Source: Paenibacillus popilliae ATCC 14706 (GTDB taxonomy: Bacteria > Bacillota > Bacilli > Paenibacillales > Paenibacillaceae). From it: a stretch of 35,558 nt of DNA. Positions 8,185 to 16,520 of this stretch are shown one piece after another; positions within the stretch are counted from its first letter, which is position 1, and every line of letters starts with the position of its first letter. Location of the stretch: NCBI RefSeq assembly GCF_000315235.1, contig NZ_BALG01000244.1:1-35558 (forward strand), given 5' to 3'. The notes under the pieces are model-generated. The model was not told where the DNA came from, did not search any database, and saw only the letters and a list, made by a program, of their open reading frames with translations. Made by a program: the position numbers and the translations under genes.

Positions 8185-8315
8185 TGTTGCACAATTTTTA
8201 TTGGAGAATCCAGCAAAATGCGGTAAAATAGATGAGCATAGTAGGAATCGCCGTATGTCTCCGTCAAATATAAGACTTGGTGTGCTGAATACAAATAAAA
8301 CATGATTGTGCAACA
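8185..8315. repeat. Perfect 11-bp inverted repeat in the intergenic region
   Basis: TGTTGCACAAT (8185-8195) is mirrored by ATTGTGCAACA (8305-8315) with 109 bases between them. The right arm lies directly upstream of the VanZ/RDD gene. The core GTTGCACAA also appears just before the uvrA-like gene (5818-5826) and, inverted, just before dacF (26145-26153), so a shared protein-binding site is possible. Confidence 0.4.
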
Positions 8316-8333
8316 AAGGGGAAGCCAGCAACG

Positions 8334-9827
8334 ATGAATACTTATTTATTTCCGATCCAAGCCGCTTTGATTACGTTTCCGATCGTGTCCTTTTTTCTGA
8401 CGCTGCCATTTTTAATCGTCCAGTATCGTAAGTATGGCTATGTGAACAAAGTACGTTCGCTTGTGCTGTACTCGATGCTGCTTTATTTTATTTCAGCGTA
8501 CTACCTTGTCATTCTGCCTCTGCCAGCCAATCTCGACAACTGCGTGCCCGGCGGTAGCGGTGTATTTTCTCAATGGACTCCATTCACATTTATCCGTGAC
8601 ATTATGAAGGAGACGAATGTCGTCTGGTCCCAGCCTTCGACCTATGTGACGATATTAGGGGAGCGGGCTTTCTGGCAGGCGGGCTTCAACGTCGCTTTAA
8701 CATTGCCGCTTGGGGTATATCTTCGTTATTATTTCCGAAGATCGTTCTTGGCGACGACGGTCATTGCCTTTGTCGTGTCGCTCTTCTTCGAGACGACGCA
8801 ACGCACGGGCCTATACGGGATTTATGCGTGCCCATACCGACTGTTCGATGTCGATGATTTGATGCTCAATACGTTCGGGGGAGCGCTTGGATTTTTGCTT
8901 GCTCCATTGATTACGTATTTCCTGCCGCACATCAGCCAATTGGATGCGAACGTGGATCTGATGCGTAGGCCGGTCGGCTTTATGCGCCGTATAATTGCAC
9001 TATGGCTCGACTATTTATGCATCGGATTTATTTACTGGATTATCGCTATTTTCATAGTGGCAGACAACGGGAATGACGTCGATCACTTCCTGAATGACTT
9101 ACAGTCCAATGGATGGGTGCTGGCGATAACGATTTTTGTCTATTTCATGCTGATGCCGCTGTGGACCGAAGGGAAGACGTTCGGCAAATGGGTGACGCGC
9201 ATTCATCTGATCGATGACCGCTTGGCGGCGGATTCGGAGCGGACAAACAAGCTATCTTTCAAGGGGCTGCTCATCCGGTACGGCTTGCTTTATTTCGGCA
9301 TCGGCGGGATCAATTATATATTTTTCTATGTGTTGAATTCCGGCTATATCCTAGAACTAGGGGGATTTACGCCGATCGTCATCATTCTATGGCTCGTCTT
9401 CAATGTGTTCGTGGGTCTGCATGTGTTGCTGCATCTGTTTCGGCGTGATAAGCGTCTCTTCTATGAAAAAATGAGCGGAACTCGTAATGTTATCACGATT
9501 CCGGATCGGATGCTGCCATATTCGGGCACGGTCGATCTGATGGAGACGAAGGAGGATGCTGAAGAGAATCCGCCTGTCCGCCGCACGATGGACTTCCAGG
9601 ATGGATCGCAGCTTATAATTCGGACGGATGCCATGGCGGAGCCGCAGGAGGAACTGTCTGCGGACGAGATACCGGAGCCTCCGGATGTTGCCTCGGTGAG
9701 ACCCGAAGCAGTGGCGAAGCAGGAAGAGAAGGCCGCCGAAGGCGAAGCAATGGATACGGAGGAACGGGTAGAGTGGGAACTGACACGGCTACGCGCCAAG
9801 CTGAATCAAGACCGATCCGATAAATAA
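8334..9827 (+). CDS. VanZ-like/RDD-domain polytopic membrane protein
   Basis: The 497-residue protein combines two membrane modules. Residues 1-195 are VanZ-like, with several hydrophobic spans and the loop segments ISAYYLVILPLP and FETTQRTGLYGIYACPYRLF followed by FDVDDLMLNTFGGALGF. Residues about 210-385 are RDD-like, beginning VGFMRRIIALWLDYLCIGFI and containing a cytoplasmic TEGKTFGKWVTRIHLID loop. A hydrophilic, acidic tail of about 110 residues rich in E, D and P follows. VanZ-like proteins have been linked to glycopeptide tolerance and RDD proteins to transport, but the native role of this fusion is unknown. The ATG at 8334 is preceded by AAAGGGGAAGCC, a modest ribosome binding site. 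A bidirectional terminator follows. Confidence 0.8.
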   Translation: MNTYLFPIQAALITFPIVSFFLTLPFLIVQYRKYGYVNKVRSLVLYSMLLYFISAYYLVILPLPANLDNCVPGGSGVFSQWTPFTFIRDIMKETNVVWSQPSTYVTILGERAFWQAGFNVALTLPLGVYLRYYFRRSFLATTVIAFVVSLFFETTQRTGLYGIYACPYRLFDVDDLMLNTFGGALGFLLAPLITYFLPHISQLDANVDLMRRPVGFMRRIIALWLDYLCIGFIYWIIAIFIVADNGNDVDHFLNDLQSNGWVLAITIFVYFMLMPLWTEGKTFGKWVTRIHLIDDRLAADSERTNKLSFKGLLIRYGLLYFGIGGINYIFFYVLNSGYILELGGFTPIVIILWLVFNVFVGLHVLLHLFRRDKRLFYEKMSGTRNVITIPDRMLPYSGTVDLMETKEDAEENPPVRRTMDFQDGSQLIIRTDAMAEPQEELSADEIPEPPDVASVRPEAVAKQEEKAAEGEAMDTEERVEWELTRLRAKLNQDRSDK

Positions 9828-9836
9828 TGGAAAAGC

Positions 9837-9878
9837 AAAACGGTCTCCAACCGTCCGGAATGGCGGGGAGACCGTTTT
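9837..9878. terminator. Bidirectional terminator between the VanZ/RDD gene and the DUF2627 gene
   Basis: AAAACGGTCTCC (9837-9848) and GGAGACCGTTTT (9867-9878) form a 12-bp stem with A and T tracts on the two sides. It can stop convergent transcripts from both strands. Confidence 0.85.
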
Positions 9879-9881
9879 GTG

Positions 9882-10250
9882 TTATGGCGAGGCCGGAGGT
9901 TCGGAAGACGAACCATTGCGGGCATTATTCTGCTGATCGATCATGGGCTTAAATGAGGCTGGCCGCAGCCCCTTCTTCTTGCGGAAGCGGGAGGCGACGT
10001 AGTTCCGTTTGCGGTCGCGGTAGAACACCCAACCGCCAATAAAAGCGACCCCGATGGCGAACATGATAAAGCCGCCAAGGAAAGGAAGCCAGCCGAAGGA
10101 GGGGGCGGCGAGACCGTCATTCCCGCAGTCGGCGATGTAATCGAAGATGACGTTCTTCATCGTTAGAAAGCCGAAGGTCGCGAGAAGGCCCGGAATGACG
10201 AGCAGCAATATGGCAAAAAAGCGGGCTATCACTTGCGTATCCTGCCTCAT
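9882..10250 (-). CDS. DUF2627 family membrane protein (YqzF-like)
   Basis: A 122-residue protein with two clear transmembrane helices (about residues 10-32 and 55-77), a short loop between them, and a long basic cytoplasmic tail (YRDRKRNYVASRFRKKKG) ending in a polar stretch. Length, topology and place beside the branched-chain oxoacid dehydrogenase genes match Bacillus YqzF, which lies next to bkdR. Its function is unknown. ATG 10250 has AAGGTGAT seven bases upstream. It diverges from lpdV, leaving about 190 bases for two promoters. Confidence 0.7.
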   Translation of the reverse strand: MRQDTQVIARFFAILLLVIPGLLATFGFLTMKNVIFDYIADCGNDGLAAPSFGWLPFLGGFIMFAIGVAFIGGWVFYRDRKRNYVASRFRKKKGLRPASFKPMIDQQNNARNGSSSEPPASP

Positions 10251-10373
10251 GAATAGATCACCTTCGGAATATGTTCATCATGAATCATTACCTATGTTTT
10301 ATCTTACCTTGAAAGCGGGGAATTGTCTAATCAGATCATGTCGTCGGGAAGCCTGCGGTTGACAGATTCAGGT

Positions 10374-10402
10374 TTGGCGCTGCCGGAAAAAGGGAGTACA
10401 AT
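10374..10402 (+). promoter_or_regulatory. Candidate SigA promoter for the lpdV-bkd operon
   Basis: TTGGCG (10374-10379) and TACAAT (10397-10402) are separated by 17 bases and lie 38 bases before the lpdV start. I see no clear sigma-54 -24/-12 element, unlike the SigL-controlled bkd operon of Bacillus subtilis. Confidence 0.45.
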
Positions 10403-10440
10403 AGAATCAATGGATTCGGACGAAAAAAGGAGTGCTTGGT

Positions 10441-11868
10441 ATGACAAAGCAAGTCGATGTAGCCATTTTGGGAGGAGGAACGGGCGGATATGTCGCGGCC
10501 ATCGCGGCGGCGCAAGCCGGTAAATCGGTCGTCGTCATTGAACGGGAGAAGCTGGGAGGAACATGCCTGCACCGCGGGTGCATCCCGAGCAAGGCGCTGC
10601 TGCGCAGCGCGGAAGTGTATCAGGAGGCGGTAAATGGCTCGACCTACGGCATCGAGGTCGAGGGCGTGAAGCTGTGCTTTGACCGCGTCCAGGCCCGCAA
10701 GCGGGACGTTGTCGAGAAGCTGCATCAAGGGGTCTCGATGCTGATGCGGCAGCATGAGATTGAAGTTATTTACGGCAGCGGACGGGTAGTGGGGCCGTCC
10801 ATTTTTTCCCCGAAGAGCGGTTCGGTAGCGGTCGAGTACCCGGACAAGGAGGCAGATACCATCGTGCCGAAGCATCTCATTATCGCGACCGGATCCCGTC
10901 CGCGGATGCTGCAGGGACTGGAGGCTGACGGAAACCTTATCGTTACGACGGATCAGGCGCTCGAATGGGAGAAGCTTCCGGCGCGCGTCGCCATATTGGG
11001 AGGCGGCGTCATCGGCATCGAATGGGCATCGATGCTGACCGACTTCGGCGTACAGGTCGATGTCATCGAAGCGGGGGAACGGATTGTCCCGATGGAAGAG
11101 GAAGAGACAGCACGTGAGCTCCAACGGCAATTGGCGAAGCGGGGCGTCCGCTTCCATACGCAGGCGGCGCTTCAGCCGGAAGGGCTAAATAAGGATGAAG
11201 AGCGGGGAGAAGTTCATCTCATCATCGAAGAAAACGGGGAGAGCGTAAGCATAAAAGCGGACAAGCTGCTCGTATCGATAGGAAGACAGGCCAATATCGA
11301 GCATATCGGCTTGGAAAATGTCGGGCTGGAGACGGAAAATGGGTTCATCCGCGTCAATGCGTGGATGCAGACGAACGAGTCACATATTTATGCGATTGGC
11401 GACGTCATCGGCGGCCTGCAGCTGGCTCATGCCGCGGCAGCCGAAGGCCTGACCGCCGTACGCCATCTGTGTGGCGATACGTCGGTTGGCTATGACTCGC
11501 GGAATATTCCGCGCGCGATCTACTCCCGTCCGGAAGCGGCCTCGATCGGTTGGACGGAGCAGGATGTGAGAGCCGCAGGCTATGACGTGTTGGTAAGCCG
11601 TGTGCCGCTGCATGCGGTCGGCAAGTCATTGGTGCACGGGGAGCCGGAAGGGTTCGCGAAGGTGATTGCGGATGCTCAGTCCCGCGATCTGCTCGGCGTC
11701 CATATCGTCGGGCCACATGCGACCGAACTGGTTGGGGAAGCTTCGACAGCTATGCTGCTGGACGCGACCGCGTGGGAGATGGGGCAGGTGATCCGGCCGC
11801 ATCCGTCGCTCTCCGAAATATTGACCGAGGCGATGCTGGGCGTAGAAGGCAAAGCGATTCATATCTGA
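10441..11868 (+). CDS. lpdV: Dihydrolipoyl dehydrogenase (E3) of the branched-chain 2-oxoacid dehydrogenase complex
   Basis: This flavoenzyme reoxidises dihydrolipoyl groups on the E2 core with NAD+. The FAD-binding GGGTGG lies at residues 11-16, and the redox disulfide is GGTCLHRGCIPSK (C42 and C47). The NAD domain begins VAILGGGVIGIEWASML, the second FAD motif is YAIGDVIGG, and the C-terminal active-site pair is in RPHPSLSEILTEA. At 475 residues it has the normal family length. ATG 10441 follows AAAAAAGGAG with eight bases of spacing, better than the in-frame GTG at 10432. It is first in the operon with bkdAA, bkdAB and bkdB, although about 136 bases and a second possible promoter separate it from bkdAA. 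The context favours the branched-chain rather than the pyruvate complex. Confidence 0.92.
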   Translation: MTKQVDVAILGGGTGGYVAAIAAAQAGKSVVVIEREKLGGTCLHRGCIPSKALLRSAEVYQEAVNGSTYGIEVEGVKLCFDRVQARKRDVVEKLHQGVSMLMRQHEIEVIYGSGRVVGPSIFSPKSGSVAVEYPDKEADTIVPKHLIIATGSRPRMLQGLEADGNLIVTTDQALEWEKLPARVAILGGGVIGIEWASMLTDFGVQVDVIEAGERIVPMEEEETARELQRQLAKRGVRFHTQAALQPEGLNKDEERGEVHLIIEENGESVSIKADKLLVSIGRQANIEHIGLENVGLETENGFIRVNAWMQTNESHIYAIGDVIGGLQLAHAAAAEGLTAVRHLCGDTSVGYDSRNIPRAIYSRPEAASIGWTEQDVRAAGYDVLVSRVPLHAVGKSLVHGEPEGFAKVIADAQSRDLLGVHIVGPHATELVGEASTAMLLDATAWEMGQVIRPHPSLSEILTEAMLGVEGKAIHI

Positions 11869-11926
11869 CGCATCCGGATGCGGGAACTGACCGTAGCTGA
11901 TGTTTTCTTTTTCAGAACGATAGGGG

Positions 11927-11969
11927 TATAATATGTTTAGAGTCAAGTCTTAGTACCTGGTGTTATACT
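11927..11969 (+). promoter_or_regulatory. Possible second promoter before bkdAA
   Basis: Two -10-like hexamers, TATAAT (11927-11932) and TATACT (11964-11969), lie in the lpdV-bkdAA gap. Neither has a good -35 hexamer, so any promoter would be weak or activator-dependent. Confidence 0.3.
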
Positions 11970-12004
11970 TGCGACAGACTTGAATGAATAAGGAGGTCTG
12001 CTTT

Positions 12005-13036
12005 ATGACGCCGGAAATAAATACTCGTCAGAAGACGAGGCATGAGTCCCTCGGACTCTCGGATGAACAGGCGGTAGACATGTACCGGAAGATGCGGCTT
12101 GCCCGCATGTATGATGAACGGGCGCTGCTGCTGCAGCGGGCGGGAAAAATCAATTTTCACGTATCCGGTATCGGTCAGGAAGCTGCCCAGATCGGTGCGG
12201 CATTTGCATTGGATAAAGAGAAAGACTATTTTTTGCCCTATTACCGCGATTACGGATTCGTTCTGTCCGTCGGTATGACGATACGAGAATTGATGCTGGC
12301 TATTTTTGCTAGGGAGGAGGATCCGAACAGCGGCGGCCGGCAGCTACCGGGCCATTTCGGCTGCAAGCGTCTTCGCATCGTAACGGGCTCCAGTCCGGTG
12401 GCAACGCAAGTGCCGCATGCTGTTGGCATTGCGTTGGCGGCGAAGATGCGCAACGAAGGAGCGGTCTCCTTCGTGACGCTGGGCGATGGCTCGAGCAACC
12501 AGGGAGATTTCCACGAGGGCTGCAACTTCGCGGGCGTGCATAAGCTGCCGATGATCGTGATGGTGGAGAACAACCAGTATGCTATCTCCGTCCCTCTGGA
12601 CAAGCAGGTGGCAGGACGCATCAGCGACCGGGCACTGGGCTACGGCTTCCCGGGCGAGCGCGTCGACGGCTGCGATGTGCTGGAGGTGTATCGCACCGTC
12701 AAGGAAGCTCGCGAGCGGGCGCTGCGGGGCGAAGGGCCTACTCTTATCGAGGCGGTCATGTACCGGCTGACTCCGCATTCGACTTCGGATAACGATATGG
12801 TCTATCGGACGAAGGAAGAAGTGGACAGGAACTGGAAGAACGATCCGCTGCCCCGTTACAAGGCATATTTGATGGAATCCGACCTCTGGTCGGAGGAAGA
12901 GGACGCGCAGTTGAGCGCAGACATCAAGTCGAGATTGGATCGAGAGATCTCCTACGCCGAGCAGGCGGCCTACCCGGCTGGCGAAGAGGCGCTGCGGCAC
13001 GTCTATGCGGAGGAGGAAGCAAGCACATGGCGATAA
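12005..13036 (+). CDS. bkdAA: Branched-chain 2-oxoacid dehydrogenase E1 alpha subunit
   Basis: The 343-residue product is the alpha chain of the thiamine-diphosphate-dependent E1, which decarboxylates branched 2-oxoacids from valine, leucine and isoleucine and feeds branched fatty acid synthesis. Typical features are the N-terminal YRKMRLARMYDERALLLQRA, the substrate loop YYRDYGF, and the ThDP-binding motif starting GDGSSNQGDFHEG and ending VENNQYAIS. The phosphorylation-loop region YRLTPHSTSDND is also present. ATG 12005 is used because AAGGAGGT lies at 11990-11997; the ATG at 11984 sits upstream of that site. Its stop overlaps the start of bkdAB, indicating translational coupling. Confidence 0.92.
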   Translation: MTPEINTRQKTRHESLGLSDEQAVDMYRKMRLARMYDERALLLQRAGKINFHVSGIGQEAAQIGAAFALDKEKDYFLPYYRDYGFVLSVGMTIRELMLAIFAREEDPNSGGRQLPGHFGCKRLRIVTGSSPVATQVPHAVGIALAAKMRNEGAVSFVTLGDGSSNQGDFHEGCNFAGVHKLPMIVMVENNQYAISVPLDKQVAGRISDRALGYGFPGERVDGCDVLEVYRTVKEARERALRGEGPTLIEAVMYRLTPHSTSDNDMVYRTKEEVDRNWKNDPLPRYKAYLMESDLWSEEEDAQLSADIKSRLDREISYAEQAAYPAGEEALRHVYAEEEASTWR

Positions 13037-14010
13037 TCGATTATATTGATGCCATACGAACGGCAATGAAGGAAGAGATGGAACGGGATGCCAACGTATT
13101 CGTGCTCGGCGAGGATGTCGGCGTCAAGGGCGGTGTGTTCACGACGACGAAGGGGCTGTATGAGCAATTCGGCGAAGCGCGCTCGCTTGATACACCGCTG
13201 GCCGAATCTGCGATCGCTGGCGTGGCGATCGGCGCCGCGATGGTTGGGATGAAGCCGATCGCGGAAATGCAGTATTCGGACTTTATGTTCCCGGCGACGA
13301 ACCAGATCATCAGCGAAGCGGCGAGAATCCGCTACCGCTCCAACAATGACTGGTCCTGTCCGGTTGTCATTCGCGCTCCGATTGGCGGCGGTGTGGCCGG
13401 CGGACTGTACCATTCGCAATGTCCTGAATCGGTCTTTTTCGGAACTCCCGGCCTGAAGATCGTCGCTCCGGCTACGCCCTATGATGCGAAGGGCCTGCTC
13501 GTTGCGGCCATCCGCGACCCGGACCCGGTCTTATACTTCGAGAATAAAAAATGTTATCGCATGATAAGCGGGGAAGTGCCGGAAGGGGATTATGTCGTTC
13601 CGATCGGAAAAGCGAATGTCGTGCGCCAAGGAACGGACATCACCGTCATCGCTTACAGCCTGCCGGTCCATATAGCGATGCAGGCTGCGGATGAGCTCGC
13701 GAAGGAAGGAATCAGCGCGCAAATTCTTGATCTGCGTACGATTCAGCCGCTGGATCGGGAATCGATTCTTGAAGCGGCGGCGAAGACGGGCAAAGTGTTG
13801 ATTATTCATGAAGACAACAAGTCGGGTGGGGTCGGTGCAGAGGTCTCTGCCATGATTGCGGAAGAACTGCTGTTCGACCTGGACGCGCCGATCAAGAGGC
13901 TGTGCGGCCCGGATATTCCGGCAGGCCCGTACAGCCCTCCGCTCGAGAAGGTTTTTATGTTGAACATGGATAAGGTCAAGGATGCCATGCGCGAGCTGGC
14001 ATTGTTCTAA
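13027..14010 (+). CDS. bkdAB: Branched-chain 2-oxoacid dehydrogenase E1 beta subunit
   Basis: The 327-residue beta chain completes the E1 heterotetramer. Visible family features are the start IDYIDAIRTAMKEEMERD, the glutamate-containing LGEDVGVKGGVF, the loop RSLDTPLAESAIAGVAIGAA, and the conserved pyrimidine-domain stretch RAPIGGGVAGGLYHSQCPES. The C-terminal transketolase-like domain carries QILDLRTIQPLDRESI and IIHEDNKSGGVGAEV. ATG 13027 overlaps the end of bkdAA by 10 bases and has AGGAGG at 13011-13016. It is followed after 18 bases by bkdB. Confidence 0.92.
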   Translation: MAIIDYIDAIRTAMKEEMERDANVFVLGEDVGVKGGVFTTTKGLYEQFGEARSLDTPLAESAIAGVAIGAAMVGMKPIAEMQYSDFMFPATNQIISEAARIRYRSNNDWSCPVVIRAPIGGGVAGGLYHSQCPESVFFGTPGLKIVAPATPYDAKGLLVAAIRDPDPVLYFENKKCYRMISGEVPEGDYVVPIGKANVVRQGTDITVIAYSLPVHIAMQAADELAKEGISAQILDLRTIQPLDRESILEAAAKTGKVLIIHEDNKSGGVGAEVSAMIAEELLFDLDAPIKRLCGPDIPAGPYSPPLEKVFMLNMDKVKDAMRELALF

Positions 14011-14028
14011 GGACGGGAGTGAAAATCA

Positions 14029-15369
14029 ATGTCTGATGTTAATGGGAAAGAAATCACGATGCCACAGTTGGCCGAATCTCTCGTGCAGGCGACGATTGGC
14101 AAATGGCTGAAGCAGCCCGGGGAATCGTTCGAGGCGTATGAGCCTATCTGTGAAGTCATTACCGATAAAGTTGTCGCCGAGCTTCCGGCTACCGAAGCGG
14201 GCATCATGGAACAAATTATCACGCAAGAGGGCGAGACCGTCGCCGTCGGCGCCGTCATCTGCCGCGTCCGCACGGAAGCGGCCGCGGTTCCGGCGGGCGC
14301 AGGGCGGGCGAGCAAGCCTGCCGCCGCGCAAGGCAGTGTCCCGGCGCCAGCTTCCGCTGGGCAAAATAGGAGCGGGCGCTACTCGCCCGCCGTCCAACGC
14401 CTGGCGTTCGAGCATGGCATCGATTTGACCCGCTTGCAAGGTTCCGGCTTAGGCGGCCGAATTACGCGGAAGGACGTGCTGGCGGCCGTTGAGTCTGGCG
14501 CTTATACAGCATCCCCTGAAGCAGTTACGGGCGCGCAGACGCTTCGCCAAGCAGCGTCGGCAGCTTCTTCGGATCCGCTGCCGCCTGCGGCTCAGGTGCC
14601 AGTGCGCCATTCGGGGCTCCATCTGGCGGATTTGCCGCGCATACCGACCATCGATGTAGAGGAGGCCGGCTGCGGGGAGACGTTCATTGACGTGACGCCT
14701 ATCCGCCATACGATTGCCAGCCGGATGCGGCAAAGTGTCTCTGAGATTCCACATGCGTGGACGATGATTGAAGTCGATGTGACCAATCTCGTGCTGCTGC
14801 GCAACAAGGTCAAGGACGAATTCATGCGCAAGGAAGGCTTCAATTTGACCTATCTCGCCTTCGTGCTGAAGGCGGTCGTCAACGCGATCAAGGATTATCC
14901 GATCATGAACTCGGTCTGGGCCGTCGACAAGATTATCGTTAAGCGGGATATCAACCTGTCGCTGGCGGTCGGCACGGAAGACTCGGTGCTGACGCCAGTC
15001 ATCAAGCAGGCGGATCAGAAGAACATTGCGGGCCTCGCCCGGGAAATCGACGAGCTGGCGCGTAAAACACGGGAAGGACGACTCAGACCCGAAGATATGC
15101 AGGGTGGGACCTTCACCGTGAACAATACGGGCTCGTTCGGCTCGATTCTGTCCTACCCGATTATCAATTACCCGCAGGCGGCGATTCTGACGTTCGAGTC
15201 GATCGTCAAGAAGCCGGTCGTCATCAACGACATGATCGCGGTCCGCTCCATGGCGAACATGTGCTTATCGCTCGATCACCGCATTTTGGACGGCGTCATC
15301 TGCGGTCGCTTCCTGCAGCGGGTGAAGGAGAATCTGGAAGGCTATACACGGGATACGAAGGTATACTGA
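14029..15369 (+). CDS. bkdB: Branched-chain 2-oxoacid dehydrogenase E2, dihydrolipoyl acyltransferase
   Basis: E2 is the core of the complex and passes the acyl group from E1 to coenzyme A. The 446-residue protein has one lipoyl domain (about 5-80) with lipoyl lysine K47 in VITDKVVAELPA. A proline/alanine-rich linker follows, then an E3/E1-binding domain (about 120-160) beginning YSPAVQRLAFEHGIDL and containing GLGGRITRKDVL. After a second linker comes the acetyltransferase domain with catalytic LDHRILDG (H417, D421). It closes the bkd operon. The lipB gene immediately downstream can supply the octanoyl group needed at K47. Confidence 0.93.
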   Translation: MSDVNGKEITMPQLAESLVQATIGKWLKQPGESFEAYEPICEVITDKVVAELPATEAGIMEQIITQEGETVAVGAVICRVRTEAAAVPAGAGRASKPAAAQGSVPAPASAGQNRSGRYSPAVQRLAFEHGIDLTRLQGSGLGGRITRKDVLAAVESGAYTASPEAVTGAQTLRQAASAASSDPLPPAAQVPVRHSGLHLADLPRIPTIDVEEAGCGETFIDVTPIRHTIASRMRQSVSEIPHAWTMIEVDVTNLVLLRNKVKDEFMRKEGFNLTYLAFVLKAVVNAIKDYPIMNSVWAVDKIIVKRDINLSLAVGTEDSVLTPVIKQADQKNIAGLAREIDELARKTREGRLRPEDMQGGTFTVNNTGSFGSILSYPIINYPQAAILTFESIVKKPVVINDMIAVRSMANMCLSLDHRILDGVICGRFLQRVKENLEGYTRDTKVY

Positions 15370-15445
15370 GAACAGGCGAAGGCAAAAGGACCCGGCCTGA
15401 TAACAGGATGAGTAAAGACTTTTGACAGAAGAAGGCGATATCAGG

Positions 15446-16174
15446 ATGAATGCAACGGAAGAATCGGCATTAGGTGGGAGAAGACTTCGTGTTCATCATC
15501 TGGGCTTCACCGGCTATGGCGAAGCGTGGGAGCTCCAAAAAAGCATCGTGAAGCAGGTGGATAGCGGCGAGCGGGACGATACGCTGCTGCTGCTTGAGCA
15601 TCCGCCGACCTACACGATCGGATCGCAGCGTCATCCGGAGCATCTGCTGCTGTCTCCCGAACAATTGAAGGAGCGAGGCGTCGCCGTCTATCAGATTGAC
15701 CGCGGCGGGGATATCACTTACCACGGTCCGGGGCAGCTCGTCGGCTACCCGCTTCTGCTGCTCGAAGGGAAGCGGATCGACCTTCACGGCTACTTGCGCT
15801 CCCTGGAGGAGGCGATCATTCGGCTCCTCGCTTCCTTCGGGGTTGAGGGAAGCCGCAAGCCGGAATATACCGGTGTCTGGGTTGGCGACGTGAAGCTGGC
15901 GGCTATCGGCGTCAAGTTCAATAAATGCCGCCAACATCGGGGCTTTATCACGAGCCACGGCTTCGCCCTGAATGTCAAGAGCGGCATCCAGGCAGGCGGC
16001 TTCAGCGGCATCGTGCCGTGTGGAATTAGCGAGTATGGGGTCACTTCTCTGGAGGACTGCACAGGCATGGAATTTACGGTAGAGGACGTAGGCAGACAAC
16101 TGCTGCCTTACCTAGCTGAGGTGCTGGAGTACGATCCTCCGATCGTTGAGCCATTGGAATCGCTGCGCAGGTAG
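15446..16174 (+). CDS. lipB: Octanoyltransferase LipB
   Basis: LipB moves octanoyl from acyl carrier protein to lipoyl domains, the first step of endogenous lipoylation. The 242-residue product shows HPPTYTIGSQRHPEHL, the core motif RGGDITYHGPGQLVGYPLLL, the lysine motif AAIGVKFNKCRQHRGFITSH, and the catalytic cysteine in GIVPCGISEYGVTSLED. ATG 15446 is chosen with AGAAGG about ten bases upstream; TTG 15422 would extend it by eight residues but has a poor site. Placed just after bkdB, it probably serves this complex. Bacillus subtilis uses the unrelated LipM/LipL route instead, so this is a notable pathway difference. Confidence 0.9.
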   Translation: MNATEESALGGRRLRVHHLGFTGYGEAWELQKSIVKQVDSGERDDTLLLLEHPPTYTIGSQRHPEHLLLSPEQLKERGVAVYQIDRGGDITYHGPGQLVGYPLLLLEGKRIDLHGYLRSLEEAIIRLLASFGVEGSRKPEYTGVWVGDVKLAAIGVKFNKCRQHRGFITSHGFALNVKSGIQAGGFSGIVPCGISEYGVTSLEDCTGMEFTVEDVGRQLLPYLAEVLEYDPPIVEPLESLRR

Positions 16175-16272
16175 AAGCGGCTTCAACCGGAGCGGGCTCC
16201 CGCCGCAGTATGGGCGGAAGGGGGTTGACCGGAGTGATGGAGCGCAGGCTGAGCGGGATTAGCCGGATTAGC

Positions 16273-16313
16273 GGGAGGGCAGGGTAACCTATCGGAAACA
16301 GCCTGTCCCTCCC
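16273..16313. repeat. Strong GC-rich hairpin without a T tract, downstream of lipB
   Basis: GGGAGGGCAGG (16273-16283) pairs with CCTGTCCCTCCC (16302-16313) apart from one bulge. No T run follows on either strand, so it may stabilise the lipB mRNA end rather than terminate transcription. Confidence 0.35.
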
Positions 16314-16332
16314 AGTTCCGGATGTGGGGCTA

Positions 16333-16431
16333 TCAGCCGAAAAACGGCTCGATCAGCACGAGCGCAGTGGACACAAGCATGGCCGCCAGCATCAGATAGA
16401 CGATGATTTTGAACCACTTTTTGGATTGCAT
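16333..16431 (-). CDS. prli42: Prli42-like stressosome-associated miniprotein
   Basis: A 32-codon gene whose product has a basic start, MQSKKWFKIIVYLMLAAMLV, one membrane helix (residues 9-27) and a short tail, STALVLIEPFFG. Length and pattern match Prli42, the membrane miniprotein conserved in Firmicutes that tethers the stressosome in Listeria; the KKW..IVYLMLxAML core is especially close. ATG 16431 is preceded by AAAGGAG at 16444-16450, about 12 bases upstream, which supports real translation. It is transcribed away from the M20 peptidase gene; the two starts are about 90 bases apart. Confidence 0.75.
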   Translation of the reverse strand: MQSKKWFKIIVYLMLAAMLVSTALVLIEPFFG

Positions 16432-16520
16432 ATAACGGGTAAGCTCCTTTCTTCAGCGATAGCTGAATTTCAGATCATTACCCCTATTGTAACGAACAAT
16501 TCGTCAGGAGGAAAGCGAAT

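Noticed and set aside
10359-10402. TTGACA at 10359-10364 paired with TACAAT at 10397-10402
   Set aside because: The spacing is 32 bases, far too long; TTGGCG at 10374 gives 17 bases and is preferred.
10336-11157. A 273-codon minus-strand frame
   Set aside because: Shadow of lpdV in GC-rich DNA; no ribosome binding site and no recognisable domain.
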